Assembly: GCA_002300355.1 (NCBI GenBank)
Contig: NSGV01000001.1
Coordinates: 3,844,001 to 3,908,000 of the forward strand
Reading direction: 5' to 3'
From: Streptomyces sp. TLI_235
GTDB taxonomy: Bacteria > Actinomycetota > Actinomycetes > Streptomycetales > Streptomycetaceae
DNA length: 64,000 bases
Of this stretch, positions 9,163-18,937 are shown in pieces. The first letter of the stretch is position 1; each line of letters starts with the position of its first letter. A program made the position numbers and the translations under genes. The notes beneath the pieces are model-generated. The model did no database searches. It was given only the letters and a program-made list of their open reading frames with translations, and had not been told where the DNA came from.

Positions 9163-9481
9163 GAACCGCCTCCGCCGAATCCCGCTCCATTCCGTCCGAA
9201 TCGCCACGAATACCGGGGACGGGTTCGTGGGCGCCCTTCGCCGCGGCCGTCGTCCGGACGGCGGAACCCAGGGTGCGATCTTGCCCGTGATGTGCTCGGC
9301 GGAATGCCCCGAACGGCCGAATTCCGTGCGGGTACGGGCAATTCGGCGCGACATTCGCGGCCCGCGGATCGTATGGCGCGGCGGCCCTCACGGGTAGGCT
9401 GAGGCGGCTCGATCCGGATGCGGTGGGGAATTCGGAATCATCCGCTCCGGTGCACGTGAATTCCTCCGACGAGCAGCGGCG
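9163..9481. other. 319-bp gap without a recognisable gene
   Basis: Less GC-rich than its surroundings. It presumably carries the promoter of the adaptor-ABC operon. A TGCACGTGAA sequence near 9451 resembles half a parS site but does not match the consensus. I see no terminator hairpin or repeat. Confidence 0.4.
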
Positions 9482-11083
9482 ATGGCTGGTGACATGGCAT
9501 TGAGCGATCTGATTCGGGAACCCGACCGGGAATTCGACGGGGAGGAACCCGAGCCCGAACCCGAGGCGGCCGGCTCCGGCCGTTCGCGCATGGTGCGGCG
9601 GCGCCGGGCCCTGGTGGCGGTCGCCGCCTCCGCGGCGCTGGTCGCCTGCGGCGGCCTGGGCGCGGCCGGCCTCGTCAGGTCGCCCGCCGAGCGGGCCGCC
9701 GACACCGCCCCGCCGCCCGGCACCCTGCTGACGGCCGAGGCGGAGATGAAGGTGCTGACCCGTTCCACCGTCACCCGCGGCCAGGTCTATCCGCCGACCC
9801 GGTACGACGTCACGCCGGCCTTCTCCTCGCCGGAGATCACCCAGCTGTACGTCTCCGCGTTGGCCGTCAAGGCGGGCGACGCGGTCGCCAACGGGCAGCT
9901 GATGGCCGAGGTCTCCGGCCGGCCGCTGTTCGTCCTCAAGGGGGCGGTGCCGGCCTACCGGGACCTCAAGCCGGGCGCGAGCGGCCCGGACGTCGCCCAG
10001 CTGCAGGCCGCGCTGGCCGAACTCGGTCACGGCCGGGGCCCGGACGCCGAGGGCGAGTACGGGCCGGGCACCGCGCAGGCCGTCACCGACTTCTACCACG
10101 GGCTCGGCCACCCCGCACCGACCGCGGGCGCCGCCGCCGAGCAGGCCGTGGACGCCGCGAAGCGCGCCGTGGAGGCCGACCAGCGCACGGTCGACGAGCT
10201 GAAGTCCGCCCAGAACTCCGGAGCCGCCACGGCCCGGCAGAGCACCGTCTCCGCCGCCCCCTCCGCCGGCCCCTCTTCCGCCGCCTCCGCGGCACCGTCC
10301 GCGCTCTCCGCCCCGCCGGAGGCGGCGCCGTCGGACCTGGCCGCGCAGCTCGACCAGGCAGAGCGGCGGCTGGCCGACGACCGGGCGGCCCTGGCCAAGG
10401 CCGAGGCGGCCGACGGGCCGGTGGTACCGGCCGGCGAAGTGGTGTTCCTGCCCGTGCTGCCAGCCGCCGTCACCGCCGTCAACGCGGCCGTCGGCTCCCC
10501 GGTCGCCGGACCGCTGCTCTCGCTGACCAGCGGGGACCTGGTGGTCACCGGTCAGCTCACTCCCGGTCAGGCGCCGGGGATCACCGCGGGCATGGCGGTG
10601 GAGATCCGCTCCGAGGCGACCGGCACGGTGCTGCAGGGCAAGGTCGCCGAACTCGGTCCGCAGACCACCGTGGCGCCGGCCGGCCGGGTGGTCTCGATCG
10701 GTGGTGCCGCGGCCCCGGCCGGCGCCGCGGGCTCCGGCGGCGCGGCCGCGCCCCCGGCGAACGCGGCGCCGGCCGCCCCGCCCGCGGCCGCGTACGTGCC
10801 GCTGCGGATCACCCCCGCCGAGGCGCTGCCCGCCGCGCTGAGCGGCCAGAACGTCCGCATCACCGTGCAGCGCAGTGCCACCGCCCAGCCGGTGCTGTGC
10901 GTCCCGGTCGCCGCCGTGCACACCGACGCCACAGGGCGGACGGCGGTCACCCGGATCGGCTCGGGGGGCCGGAGGGTGACCGTGCCGGTGACCACCGGGG
11001 CGAACGCCGACGGGTACGTGGCCGTCACCCCGGTGCAGGCCGCGCAGCTGCAGCCGGGCGACCAGGTGGTGGTCGGCCGGTGA
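9482..11083 (+). CDS. Membrane-anchored adaptor (HlyD/MacA-like) with peptidoglycan-binding domain
   Basis: 533 residues. After an acidic N terminus and RRRR stop-transfer, one membrane helix (ALVAVAASAALVACGGL) precedes an external region. A domain with GASGPDVAQLQAALAELG resembles peptidoglycan-binding domain 1. A helical, Ala-rich section (~210-320) and a C-terminal beta-barrel-like part follow, as in periplasmic adaptors of MacB-type exporters. The stop overlaps the ATPase start by GTGA. An ATG at 9494 is an alternative start. It likely links the ABC transporter to the cell wall. Confidence 0.78.
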   Translation: MAGDMALSDLIREPDREFDGEEPEPEPEAAGSGRSRMVRRRRALVAVAASAALVACGGLGAAGLVRSPAERAADTAPPPGTLLTAEAEMKVLTRSTVTRGQVYPPTRYDVTPAFSSPEITQLYVSALAVKAGDAVANGQLMAEVSGRPLFVLKGAVPAYRDLKPGASGPDVAQLQAALAELGHGRGPDAEGEYGPGTAQAVTDFYHGLGHPAPTAGAAAEQAVDAAKRAVEADQRTVDELKSAQNSGAATARQSTVSAAPSAGPSSAASAAPSALSAPPEAAPSDLAAQLDQAERRLADDRAALAKAEAADGPVVPAGEVVFLPVLPAAVTAVNAAVGSPVAGPLLSLTSGDLVVTGQLTPGQAPGITAGMAVEIRSEATGTVLQGKVAELGPQTTVAPAGRVVSIGGAAAPAGAAGSGGAAAPPANAAPAAPPAAAYVPLRITPAEALPAALSGQNVRITVQRSATAQPVLCVPVAAVHTDATGRTAVTRIGSGGRRVTVPVTTGANADGYVAVTPVQAAQLQPGDQVVVGR

Positions 11084-11760
11084 ACGAGGTCATCCGGCTC
11101 GACGGGGTCGGCCGCAGCTTCGCGGGCCCGCCGCCGGTCACCGCGCTGCACCCCTGCGACCTGGCGGTCCGGCGCGGCGAGTTCGTCGCCGTGACCGGCC
11201 CGTCCGGCTCCGGCAAGTCCACCCTGCTGCACCTGCTGGGCCTGCTCGACACCCCGACCACCGGCCGCTACACGCTGGACGGCATCGACACCGGCCGGCT
11301 CTCCGACCGGGACCGATCCACCCTGCGCGGCCGCCGGATCGGCTTCGTCTTCCAGTCCTTCCACCTGCTGCCGCACCGCACCGCCGAGGAGAACGTGCAG
11401 CTCGCGCAGGTCTACAACCGCACCCCCCGCGAGCAGCGCCGGGCCGCCGCCGTGGAGGCGCTGCGGCGGGTCGGCCTCGGCCAACGGACGGAGGCACTGC
11501 CCACCACCCTGTCCGGGGGCGAGCGGCAGCGGGTCGCGATCGCCCGCGCCCTGGTCAACCGGCCCGACCTGCTGCTCTGCGACGAGCCCACCGGCAACCT
11601 GGACTCCGTGAGCGCCGATGCCGTGCTGGAGCAGTTCGAGCGGCTCAACGACGAGGGCTACACCCTGCTGATGATCACCCACGATGCCGCGGTGGCCGCC
11701 CGGGCCCGCCGGGTCGTCCGGATCGCGGACGGCTGGCTGACCGAACCGGCGGCCGTCTGA
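11080..11760 (+). CDS. ABC transporter ATPase (MacB/LolD type)
   Basis: 226 residues. Walker A GPSGSGKS, Q-loop VFQSFHLL, signature LSGGERQR, Walker B LLLCDEPTG, D-loop and H-loop (ITHD) are all intact. GTG start overlaps the upstream stop, and its own TGA overlaps the permease ATG. Sequence class is the lipoprotein/macrolide/antimicrobial-peptide exporter type that works with FtsX-like permeases. Energises the system formed by the flanking genes. Confidence 0.92.
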   Translation: MNEVIRLDGVGRSFAGPPPVTALHPCDLAVRRGEFVAVTGPSGSGKSTLLHLLGLLDTPTTGRYTLDGIDTGRLSDRDRSTLRGRRIGFVFQSFHLLPHRTAEENVQLAQVYNRTPREQRRAAAVEALRRVGLGQRTEALPTTLSGGERQRVAIARALVNRPDLLLCDEPTGNLDSVSADAVLEQFERLNDEGYTLLMITHDAAVAARARRVVRIADGWLTEPAAV

Positions 11761-13010
11761 TGGCCGGCACCGGGCCGGTCGGCCCGCCCTCCCGGCTGGG
11801 CGCGCGCGACCTGCTCTCCGAGGCGGTGGCCGGCGTCCTGCAGCGCCCCGGACGCTCGGCGCTCACCACGCTCGGCACCGTCCTCGGCATCGGCGCGTTC
11901 GTCGCCGTGCTCGGCCTGACCGCCACCGCCTCCGGCCAGATCGGCGCCCGGTTCGACCAGGCCCGGGCGACCACCGTCACCGCCACCGACCACCCGGTGA
12001 CGGACGGCGTCCCGCCCGGCGCCAACCCGCCGACCGGCTTTCCCGCCGACTCCGACGCCCGGGCCGGCCGTATCGACGGTGTCACCGCGGCCGGCCTGTG
12101 GTGGCGGATCCCCTCGGACGACCTGCGGATCTCCACCGCCCCCGCGGCGGGCCCCGGCGTCCAGGGGCTGGCCCTGTTCGCCGCCACCCCCGGCGCCGTC
12201 GCCGCGATGCACCCGACCCTGGCCGCCGGGGTCACCCTCGACCCGTACGCCCAGAGCGCGGCCCTGCCGGTGGTGCTGCTCAGCCGGACGGCCGCGACCA
12301 GGCTGGGGGTGACCCGGCTGGACGCCCAGCCCGCGATCTTCATCCAGGGCCTGCCGTACACCGTGATCGGCGTCTACGACCAGGTCGAGCGGCTGCCGGA
12401 CACCCTGCTCGGAGTGATCGTCCCCGGCTCCACGGCGCTGGAGCGCTTCGGCAACCCCGGCACCGGCGGCGACGAGGCGGCGCACCTGCTCGCCGCCACC
12501 CGGGCCGGCGCCGCCGACGTGGTCGCCGGGCAACTGGCCGTCGCGCTGCGCCCGGACGCCCCGGACCTGCTGACCGTCAACGCGCCGCCGGACCCGCACA
12601 GCCTGCGCGACCGGGTCACCTCCGACCTCACCGGCCTCTTCCTGGCACTGGCCGCGATCTGCCTGGTGGTGGGCGCCGTCGGGATCGCCAACACCACCCT
12701 CGTCGCCGTCCTCGAACGCACTCCCGAGATCGGCCTGCGGCGCTCGCTGGGCGCCCGTACCCGGCACATCGCGGCGCAGTTCCTCACCGAGTCGACCGCG
12801 CTCGGCACCCTCGGCGGCCTGATCGGTACCTGCCTGGGTGTGCTCACCGTCCTCGCGGTGGCCGCCGCCCGCGACTGGACGGCCGTGCTCCAGCCGTGGG
12901 CGACCCTGCCGGCGCCGCTGATCGGCTCCGCGGTCGGGCTGCTCGCCGGGCTCTACCCGGCCGTCCGGGCGGCCCGGACCGATCCGCTCACCGCCCTGCG
13001 CGGCGGCTGA
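11760..13010 (+). CDS. ABC transporter permease (MacB/FtsX type)
   Basis: 416 residues. N-terminal helix (TTLGTVLGIGAFVAVLGL), a large ~220-residue extracellular domain, then three C-terminal helices with the family signature ERTPEIGLRRSLGARTRHI. This is the MacB-like topology, in which ATP hydrolysis drives movement of the external domain. Translationally coupled to the ATPase. Substrate unknown; no cognate two-component system lies beside it. Confidence 0.9.
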   Translation: MAGTGPVGPPSRLGARDLLSEAVAGVLQRPGRSALTTLGTVLGIGAFVAVLGLTATASGQIGARFDQARATTVTATDHPVTDGVPPGANPPTGFPADSDARAGRIDGVTAAGLWWRIPSDDLRISTAPAAGPGVQGLALFAATPGAVAAMHPTLAAGVTLDPYAQSAALPVVLLSRTAATRLGVTRLDAQPAIFIQGLPYTVIGVYDQVERLPDTLLGVIVPGSTALERFGNPGTGGDEAAHLLAATRAGAADVVAGQLAVALRPDAPDLLTVNAPPDPHSLRDRVTSDLTGLFLALAAICLVVGAVGIANTTLVAVLERTPEIGLRRSLGARTRHIAAQFLTESTALGTLGGLIGTCLGVLTVLAVAAARDWTAVLQPWATLPAPLIGSAVGLLAGLYPAVRAARTDPLTALRGG

Positions 13011-13179
13011 TCGCGGGGCGGCCGGGAGGCCGGAAGCGAGCCGACACGCCGAGAGGGCATTGGGCCGGTCCGGCGAACTTCGGGTGCGTCCGGTCGGCCG
13101 GGCGTGTCGTCACGGGTACGTCTGTGCGACCACCACCCGGGCCCCCGCCGGGTGACCGGAGCCCGGAGGACGCACCCGC

Positions 13180-14406
13180 ATGCCGCCTGGCAACCCTGGC
13201 CGGATCGTCCGGAGTCTGGCCGCTCTCGTGCTGATGTCGGCCGCCGTGCTGCCCGCAGCGCTCGAAGTCGCGGCACCCGCACCCTCCGCGGTGATAGGGC
13301 CGCCCGTCGGCCCGCTCACCGACCGGGGAGCGCCGCCCACCCCGAACCGGATCGACCTCCGGGCACCCGGCGCCGCCCCCAGCGTGGACATCCGCCGGTC
13401 CGGCGACCCCGCCAACCGGATCACCCTCGTCCTGCTCGGCGACGGCTACACCGCCGCCCAGCAGCCGCTCTTCCGCGAGGAGGCCGACCGGGCCTGGCGG
13501 GCGCTGATGGAGATCGAGCCGTTCCGCACCTACCAGAACTTCTTCAACATACGGCGGGTCGAGGTCGTCTCCCCGGTCTCCGGCATAGCCGAGGGCGACG
13601 ACGGACGGCCCGCCGGCACCCCGCTCGGCATGCACTTCTGGTGTGAGGGCACCGCCCGGCTGCTCTGTGCGGACGAGTCCGCGACCGCCCGCTACGCAGG
13701 CGAGGACGCCGGACCCCAGTACCTGATAGCGCTCGCCAACTCGGAGGAGTACGGCGGCGCGGGCGGCACCGGCGTGACCACCCTCTCCGGCGGCAGCGCC
13801 GACGCGGGCCGGATCATCCAGCACGAGATCGGGCACACCGTCGGCGACCTCGGCGACGAGTACGACAGCGCCCCGGACGACCCCGACTACGCCAACCTCT
13901 CGGCGGTCGACGCGGACGAGATGCTGCGGAGCCACACCAAGTGGTGGCGCTGGCTCGGTGCCGTCTCACCGGACGGCGGCGGCGTGGTCGGCGCCTACCG
14001 CAGCGCCAACGGTCTCTACCGGCCCACCGCCGACTCCGTGATGCGCACCCTGGGCGGCCAGTACAACCTGCCCTCGCGCGAGGCGATCGTCCAGCAGATC
14101 TACCGCCGGGTGAAACCGCTGGACGGCGCCTCGCCCACGCCCGGCGTGGTCTCCGGACGGCCGCGGCTCCAGGTGAGCGCCGTGCCGCTGGACGGCCCGC
14201 GCCAACTCGCCGTCGAGTGGACGGTCAACGGCCGCCCCGTCGCGGCCCCCGGCGCCACCTGGCTCGACACCGCCGGCCTCAACCTCGCGCCCGGCGCCCG
14301 GGCCACCGTCACCGCGACCGTCCGCGACACCACCGACTGGGTGCGGGACGAGGCCTTCCGGGACCGCTTCATGACCCGCACCGTGAGCTGGACGCTGGCC
14401 GGCTGA
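13180..14406 (+). CDS. Secreted zinc peptidase, M64 (IgA-peptidase-like) family
   Basis: 408 residues. Signal peptide at 1-30 (SLAALVLMSAAVLPAALEVAA). A domain starting at NRITLVLLGDGYTAAQQ, typical of M64, carries the zinc motif HEIGHTVGDLGDEY (His215, Glu216, His219). The C-terminal ~100 residues look like a beta-sandwich accessory domain. GGAGGA precedes the ATG. Exported protease of unknown target; the IgA name comes from a founding member and says nothing about the role in a soil bacterium. Confidence 0.85.
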   Translation: MPPGNPGRIVRSLAALVLMSAAVLPAALEVAAPAPSAVIGPPVGPLTDRGAPPTPNRIDLRAPGAAPSVDIRRSGDPANRITLVLLGDGYTAAQQPLFREEADRAWRALMEIEPFRTYQNFFNIRRVEVVSPVSGIAEGDDGRPAGTPLGMHFWCEGTARLLCADESATARYAGEDAGPQYLIALANSEEYGGAGGTGVTTLSGGSADAGRIIQHEIGHTVGDLGDEYDSAPDDPDYANLSAVDADEMLRSHTKWWRWLGAVSPDGGGVVGAYRSANGLYRPTADSVMRTLGGQYNLPSREAIVQQIYRRVKPLDGASPTPGVVSGRPRLQVSAVPLDGPRQLAVEWTVNGRPVAAPGATWLDTAGLNLAPGARATVTATVRDTTDWVRDEAFRDRFMTRTVSWTLAG

Positions 14407-14520
14407 GCGGGCAGCCCCGTGGCCCCCGACCGGACAGGACGATCCGCGGACGTCCGGGGACTGATCCGCTTCGTACCCTGCCGGATTGATCCGGTCATGG
14501 GATGACTAGGCTCAGGAGCC

Positions 14521-15846
14521 ATGAGCGCGGACCCTGTCGGCACCACCCGTCCCCCGTCTCCCGCCGTCCCGACGCCGTCCCTCGCCCGGCCCGTCCCGCC
14601 GGGCGGCCGCGCCGCCTGGGCGGCCTGGGCGGTCGGCGCCTCGGTCTACGTCCTCGCGGTGGTCCACCGCACCAGCCTCGGCGTCGCCGGCCTGGACGCC
14701 GCCGCCCGCTTCGGCATCGGCGCCTCCGCCCTCTCCACCTTCGGCATCCTGCAGGTGCTGGTGTACGCCGCCATGCAGATCCCGGTCGGGCTGCTGGTGG
14801 ACCGCCAGGGCGCCCGACGGGTGCTGCTGCTGGGCGTCCTGCTGATGAGCACCGGCCAGCTCGCCTTCGCCCTCGCCACCTCCTTCGGCCCGGCCCTCGC
14901 CTCCCGGGCCGTGCTCGGCTGCGGCGACGCCATGACCTTCATCAGCGTGCTCCGGATCGCGGCGCACTGGTTCCCGGCCGCCAGGAACCCGCTGATCGCC
15001 CAGCTCACCGGCCTGGTCGGGGTCGGCGGCAACCTCGTCACCACCGTCGTCCTCGCCCGCGCCCTGCACGAGCAGGGCTGGACGGCCACCTTCGGGGCCA
15101 TCTCACTGGCGGGCGTCGGGATCTTCGCGCTCGTCGGGCTCGTCCTGCGGGAAGGACCCGGCCATGATCGGCGGACCCGTCGCAGCACCACCGCTGCTCC
15201 CGCCGTCCCCGTTCCCGTCCGCCGGCAGATCCGGGACGCCTGGGCCGAACCCGGCACCCGGCTCGGCCTCTGGGTGCACTTCACCACGGCCTTCCCCGCC
15301 GCCGCCTTCGGCCTGCTCTGGGGCATGCCCTACCTGGTCGAGGGACAGGGCATGAGCCGCACCGCGGCCGGCGGACTGCTCACCCTGCTGGTGGTCAGCA
15401 ACATGGTCTTCGCGCTGGTCTTCGGCCGGGCGGTCTCCCGCAACCCGCTCAGCCGGATGCCGCTCACCCTCGCGGTGATCACCGCGACCGCGCTCTGCTG
15501 GACCGCCACCCTCGGCTGGCCCGACGGCCGCCCGCCGCTCTGGCTGCTCGTCGTCCTGATCGCCGTCATGGGCAGCAACGGCCCCGCCTCGCTGGTCGGC
15601 CTCGACTACGCCCGCTCGCACAACCCGGCCGAGCGGCTCGGCACCGCCTCCGGCATCGCCAACATGGGTGGCTTCGTCGGCGCCGTCGTCACCCTGTTCG
15701 GCATCGGCGTCCTGCTCGACGCCCTCGCCGACACCGGCGGCACCCACTCCGCCGAGGCCTACCGCTGGGGCTTCTGCTGGCAGTACGTGCCGCTGGCGCT
15801 CGGCACCTTCATGATCTTCCGGCTCCGCCGGAAGGCCGGGCACTGA
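14521..15846 (+). CDS. MFS transporter
   Basis: 441 residues, about twelve membrane segments. The loop between helices 2 and 3 has the MFS motif GLLVDRQGARR. No substrate is indicated by neighbours. A TTGATC at 14486 and TAGGCT at 14507 just before the ATG could form a promoter giving a leaderless mRNA, but the 15-bp spacing is short. Confidence 0.82.
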   Translation: MSADPVGTTRPPSPAVPTPSLARPVPPGGRAAWAAWAVGASVYVLAVVHRTSLGVAGLDAAARFGIGASALSTFGILQVLVYAAMQIPVGLLVDRQGARRVLLLGVLLMSTGQLAFALATSFGPALASRAVLGCGDAMTFISVLRIAAHWFPAARNPLIAQLTGLVGVGGNLVTTVVLARALHEQGWTATFGAISLAGVGIFALVGLVLREGPGHDRRTRRSTTAAPAVPVPVRRQIRDAWAEPGTRLGLWVHFTTAFPAAAFGLLWGMPYLVEGQGMSRTAAGGLLTLLVVSNMVFALVFGRAVSRNPLSRMPLTLAVITATALCWTATLGWPDGRPPLWLLVVLIAVMGSNGPASLVGLDYARSHNPAERLGTASGIANMGGFVGAVVTLFGIGVLLDALADTGGTHSAEAYRWGFCWQYVPLALGTFMIFRLRRKAGH

Positions 15847-15965
15847 CTGCGGGCAGGTAGACGCTCTTCAAGCCCCTCACGAGGCCGAACGGGTGATCTG
15901 GCGGTCGGCAGGCGTCGTGCGGGGGTACGTCGGCGCGCGCCGGGTGTGGTGCTCCCGGGACGGGG

Positions 15966-16799
15966 TCAGGGAGTCAGTGCGAAGTGGGCGAGGATGCGGG
16001 CGGCCAGCTCGGTGTCTCCGTCGACGCGGACGGATTGGGCGGCGATCTCCGGGCGGACGCGGCCGCACGCGAGCCGGAGGTAGGTCTCCCAGTCGAGGTG
16101 GAACTGGACGTCCGGGGCCAGACCGACGGAGGTGTCCACGCTGCCGCGGCCGGAGGCGTCCACCCGGACGGTGCGGAGGAACTCCAGCGGGCCGCTGACG
16201 TCGAAGACCACCGTGCAGCCGGCCGGGGCGCCGGCGAGGCGGGCGACCACCTTGGGCAGGCCCTGGACCAGGTAGTCGCGGGTGACCTCGGCGCCGGGGG
16301 AGTTCAGGTTGCCGGGGACGCGGAGGGCGCGCCGCAGGTCCTGCTCGTGCACCCACACGTCGAAGGCGCGGTTGCGCAGCAGCTCGGCGTAGCTGATGTC
16401 CCGGGCGAGCGGGCCGGCCGGCCAGCGGACCAGGTCGTCCGGCTGCTGGCGGGCGTTGCGCAGTGCGCGCGAGCGGCGGATGACGGTGTACTCCAGCTCG
16501 CTGGTGATCTCCACCGGGGTGTGGCAGCGGCGCTTGTCGACCGGCAGCTCGACGTACCGGGCGAACTCGGTGGTGACGTGCCGCAGGTCGCGGGGGAGCG
16601 CGTGGATCGGCCGGGGATCGCCGAGCAGCTCGGACTCGACGGCGATGATGTGCGAGACGACGTCGCGGACCGACCAGCCGGGGCACTCGGTGGGCCGGTT
16701 CCACGAGTCGGTCGGCAGCGGGGCCAGCAGCTCGGTCACGGACTCGATGGACTGCGTCCACGCGTCGGTGTAAGCCTGCACGGTCTGGTTGTCCGTCAC
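15966..16799 (-). CDS. Maleylpyruvate isomerase-family (mycothiol-dependent, DinB-like) protein
   Basis: 277 residues. The N-terminal four-helix domain has the signature ECPGWSVRDVVSHIIAVE, with the metal-binding His in the VVSHI helix, as in mycothiol maleylpyruvate isomerase. The C-terminal part resembles the MDMPI C domain. GTG 16799 is chosen because GGAG lies 7 nt upstream; the longer frame has no support. Members use mycothiol or bacillithiol for detoxification, but most are uncharacterised. Divergent from the nitrilase gene. Confidence 0.82.
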   Translation of the reverse strand: MTDNQTVQAYTDAWTQSIESVTELLAPLPTDSWNRPTECPGWSVRDVVSHIIAVESELLGDPRPIHALPRDLRHVTTEFARYVELPVDKRRCHTPVEITSELEYTVIRRSRALRNARQQPDDLVRWPAGPLARDISYAELLRNRAFDVWVHEQDLRRALRVPGNLNSPGAEVTRDYLVQGLPKVVARLAGAPAGCTVVFDVSGPLEFLRTVRVDASGRGSVDTSVGLAPDVQFHLDWETYLRLACGRVRPEIAAQSVRVDGDTELAARILAHFALTP

Positions 16800-16955
16800 G
16801 GGAATCTCCGGCCCTCCGTCAGCTTCCAACACGCGCCGCCGCCTGCCGCCGGGACCTGGGGGCGCAAGTGCTACCCGCACGTTACGCTGTCGGGTCACAG
16901 CAGGGCAGCGCTTTCGGGTGATGATCGTAGGACTCTTGCCGTGGACGGTGGTACT

Positions 16956-17753
16956 GTGCGCGCTTCATTGATCCAACTCGCGGTCTCCGACGCCGAGCCG
17001 CCCGCCGAGCGGCGGTCCCGCGCTGCGGCGCTGGTCAGGGCCCAGGAGGCGGCCGATCTCGTGGTGCTTCCCGAGCTGTGGCCGCTCGGCGGCTTCGCCT
17101 ACGAGGCGTGGTCGACCGGGGCGGAACCGTTGGACGGGCCCACCGCGGAGACGATGTCGGCGGCCGCCAGGGCCGCCCGGGTGTGGCTGCACGCCGGTTC
17201 GATCGTCGAACGCGATCCGGACGGTCCGATCTACAACACCTCGCTGTTGTTCGCGCCGGACGGCAGCCTCACCCACACCTACCGCAAGATCCACCGATTC
17301 GGCTTCGACAGCGGCGAGGCGGTCGTGATGGGTGCGGGCCAGGAGATCGTCACCGCCGCCACCGATCTGGGCCGGCTCGGTCTCGCCACCTGCTACGACC
17401 TGCGCTTCCCCGAGCTGTTCCGGGCGCTGCTGGACGACGGTGCCGAACTGCTGGTGGTGCCGGCCGCCTGGCCGGCGCGCCGCCGCGAGCACTGGACCCT
17501 GCTGGCCCGTGCCCGCGCCGTCGAGGAGCAGGCCTTCGTGCTGGCCTGCAACACCGCGGGCACCCACGGCGGCGTCCCGCAGGCCGGGCACAGCCTGGTG
17601 GTGGACCCGTGGGGCCGGGTCCTCGGCGAGGCCGGCGAGGACGAGGAGGTCCTCACCGTGGAGTTCGACCCGGCCGAGGTGGGCAAGGCCCGCGCCGACT
17701 TCCCGGTGCACCGGGACCGGCTGCTCGGCATTCCCGCCCCCGTCCAGCGCTGA
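16956..17753 (+). CDS. Carbon-nitrogen hydrolase (nitrilase superfamily)
   Basis: 265 residues, one CN-hydrolase domain. Triad residues are visible: Glu40 (LPELWPLGG), Lys111 (YRKIHRFG) and Cys146 (TCYDLRFPE). It most resembles omega-amidase or deaminated-glutathione-amidase-like proteins, which hydrolyse small amides; the substrate is inferred only from the family. Start is uncertain: GTG at 16941 and 16956 are both possible and no ribosome-binding site is clear. Confidence 0.85.
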   Translation: MRASLIQLAVSDAEPPAERRSRAAALVRAQEAADLVVLPELWPLGGFAYEAWSTGAEPLDGPTAETMSAAARAARVWLHAGSIVERDPDGPIYNTSLLFAPDGSLTHTYRKIHRFGFDSGEAVVMGAGQEIVTAATDLGRLGLATCYDLRFPELFRALLDDGAELLVVPAAWPARRREHWTLLARARAVEEQAFVLACNTAGTHGGVPQAGHSLVVDPWGRVLGEAGEDEEVLTVEFDPAEVGKARADFPVHRDRLLGIPAPVQR

Positions 17754-17927
17754 CCCGACCGTCCCCGCGGGCCCGTCCCGCGGTCCTGCCGTGCCGCCTG
17801 CCGACGCGGGCTGTCCGGATATGGGCGTGATGGGGGACTTGTGCACCACGGGGTCGTCTTTGAGAAGATGAGCCGCCATCGCCTTCCGCGCTGGCCCCGT
17901 GACACCCGCCGAGGAGGGGTGGCCCGC

Positions 17928-18818
17928 ATGTACGGCACCGGTGCCGCCCGTCCCCCGATCCAGCGCAACAGCCTGCGCGAGCAGATCGCCGACGCGCTGC
18001 GCGAGGAGATGATGGCCGGCCGCCTGGCGGCCGGCCGGAACTTCACCGTCAAGGAGATCGCCGAGCTCTACGGCGTGTCCGCGACCCCGGCCCGCGAGGC
18101 GATGGTCGACCTCGCCGCCCAGGGCCTGCTCCGTACCGAGCACCACCGCGGCTTCACCGTGCCCGCCTTCACCTGGCGGGACTTCCTGGAGATCTTCGAG
18201 GCGCGCACCCTGCTCACCGACAGCGCGCTGCGCCGCCTCACCGCCCACCCGGCCAGCGGCTCCGGCGGCTACGACTGGTCCCGGATGCCCTCACTGCGCC
18301 GCCGGGCCGACGCTGCAGCCCGCGCCTCCCGGCAGGGCCAGCTCGACGTGCTGGTCGGCTGCGACCTGCGGTTCTGGCAGGAGGCCGCGGCACTGCTCGG
18401 GAACGCCCGGATCGCCGACTACCTCGGCTGGCTGCGGGTGCAGTCCTGGATGTTCGCCGCCCCGTACCTGCGGCAGGTCGCCGACCTCGGCGGGATCTGC
18501 TGGGACCGGCACGGCGACCTGGTCGACCGGATCGAGGCCCGCGACCTGGCCGGCGCGCACCGGGTGGTCAACGACTACAACCTGTTCACGGTGGAGCTGC
18601 TGGCCCGGCTGGCGGGGGAGGACGTCGAGTCGGTGCCGGTCCTGGCGCTGCTGCGCGCCCCGCTCGCGTCCGCCGCGGCGGACGGCCCGCCGCCGGCCGC
18701 CCGGACCGCGGCGGACGAGGCCACCCGGGTGCCGCTGCCGCGCGCCGTCCCGCCGGGGCGGTTCGGACGTCCGGTGCGGCCGACCGGGCCGGTGCCGGAC
18801 CGGACCTCCCCGTCCTGA
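17928..18818 (+). CDS. GntR-family regulator, FCD type
   Basis: 296 residues. Winged-helix N terminus (LREQIADALREEMMAGRL, VKEIAELYGVSATPAREAMVDL) and an all-helical FCD-like ligand domain. The C-terminal ~60 residues are Pro/Ala-rich and probably disordered. The ATG at 17928 follows GAGGAGG by ~10 nt; a GTG at 17919 sits inside that site. Its effector is not indicated. It follows the nitrilase gene on the same strand after ~170 bp. Confidence 0.83.
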   Translation: MYGTGAARPPIQRNSLREQIADALREEMMAGRLAAGRNFTVKEIAELYGVSATPAREAMVDLAAQGLLRTEHHRGFTVPAFTWRDFLEIFEARTLLTDSALRRLTAHPASGSGGYDWSRMPSLRRRADAAARASRQGQLDVLVGCDLRFWQEAAALLGNARIADYLGWLRVQSWMFAAPYLRQVADLGGICWDRHGDLVDRIEARDLAGAHRVVNDYNLFTVELLARLAGEDVESVPVLALLRAPLASAAADGPPPAARTAADEATRVPLPRAVPPGRFGRPVRPTGPVPDRTSPS

Positions 18819-18937
18819 GCCCGCGCCCGCCGTCCTCGGCCCGCCGCTCCCGCGGGCACCGGTAGGGTGGCGCTCGCTCCCCGACCACCGTCGGCGGCGC
18901 CCGCCCGTCCCGAACCCCGGAGAGGATGAGCCGGCTC

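Noticed and set aside
9447..9462. TGCACGTGAATTC as a second parS site
   Set aside because: Only the central CACGTGAA matches; the outer bases do not fit GTTTCACGTGAAAC.
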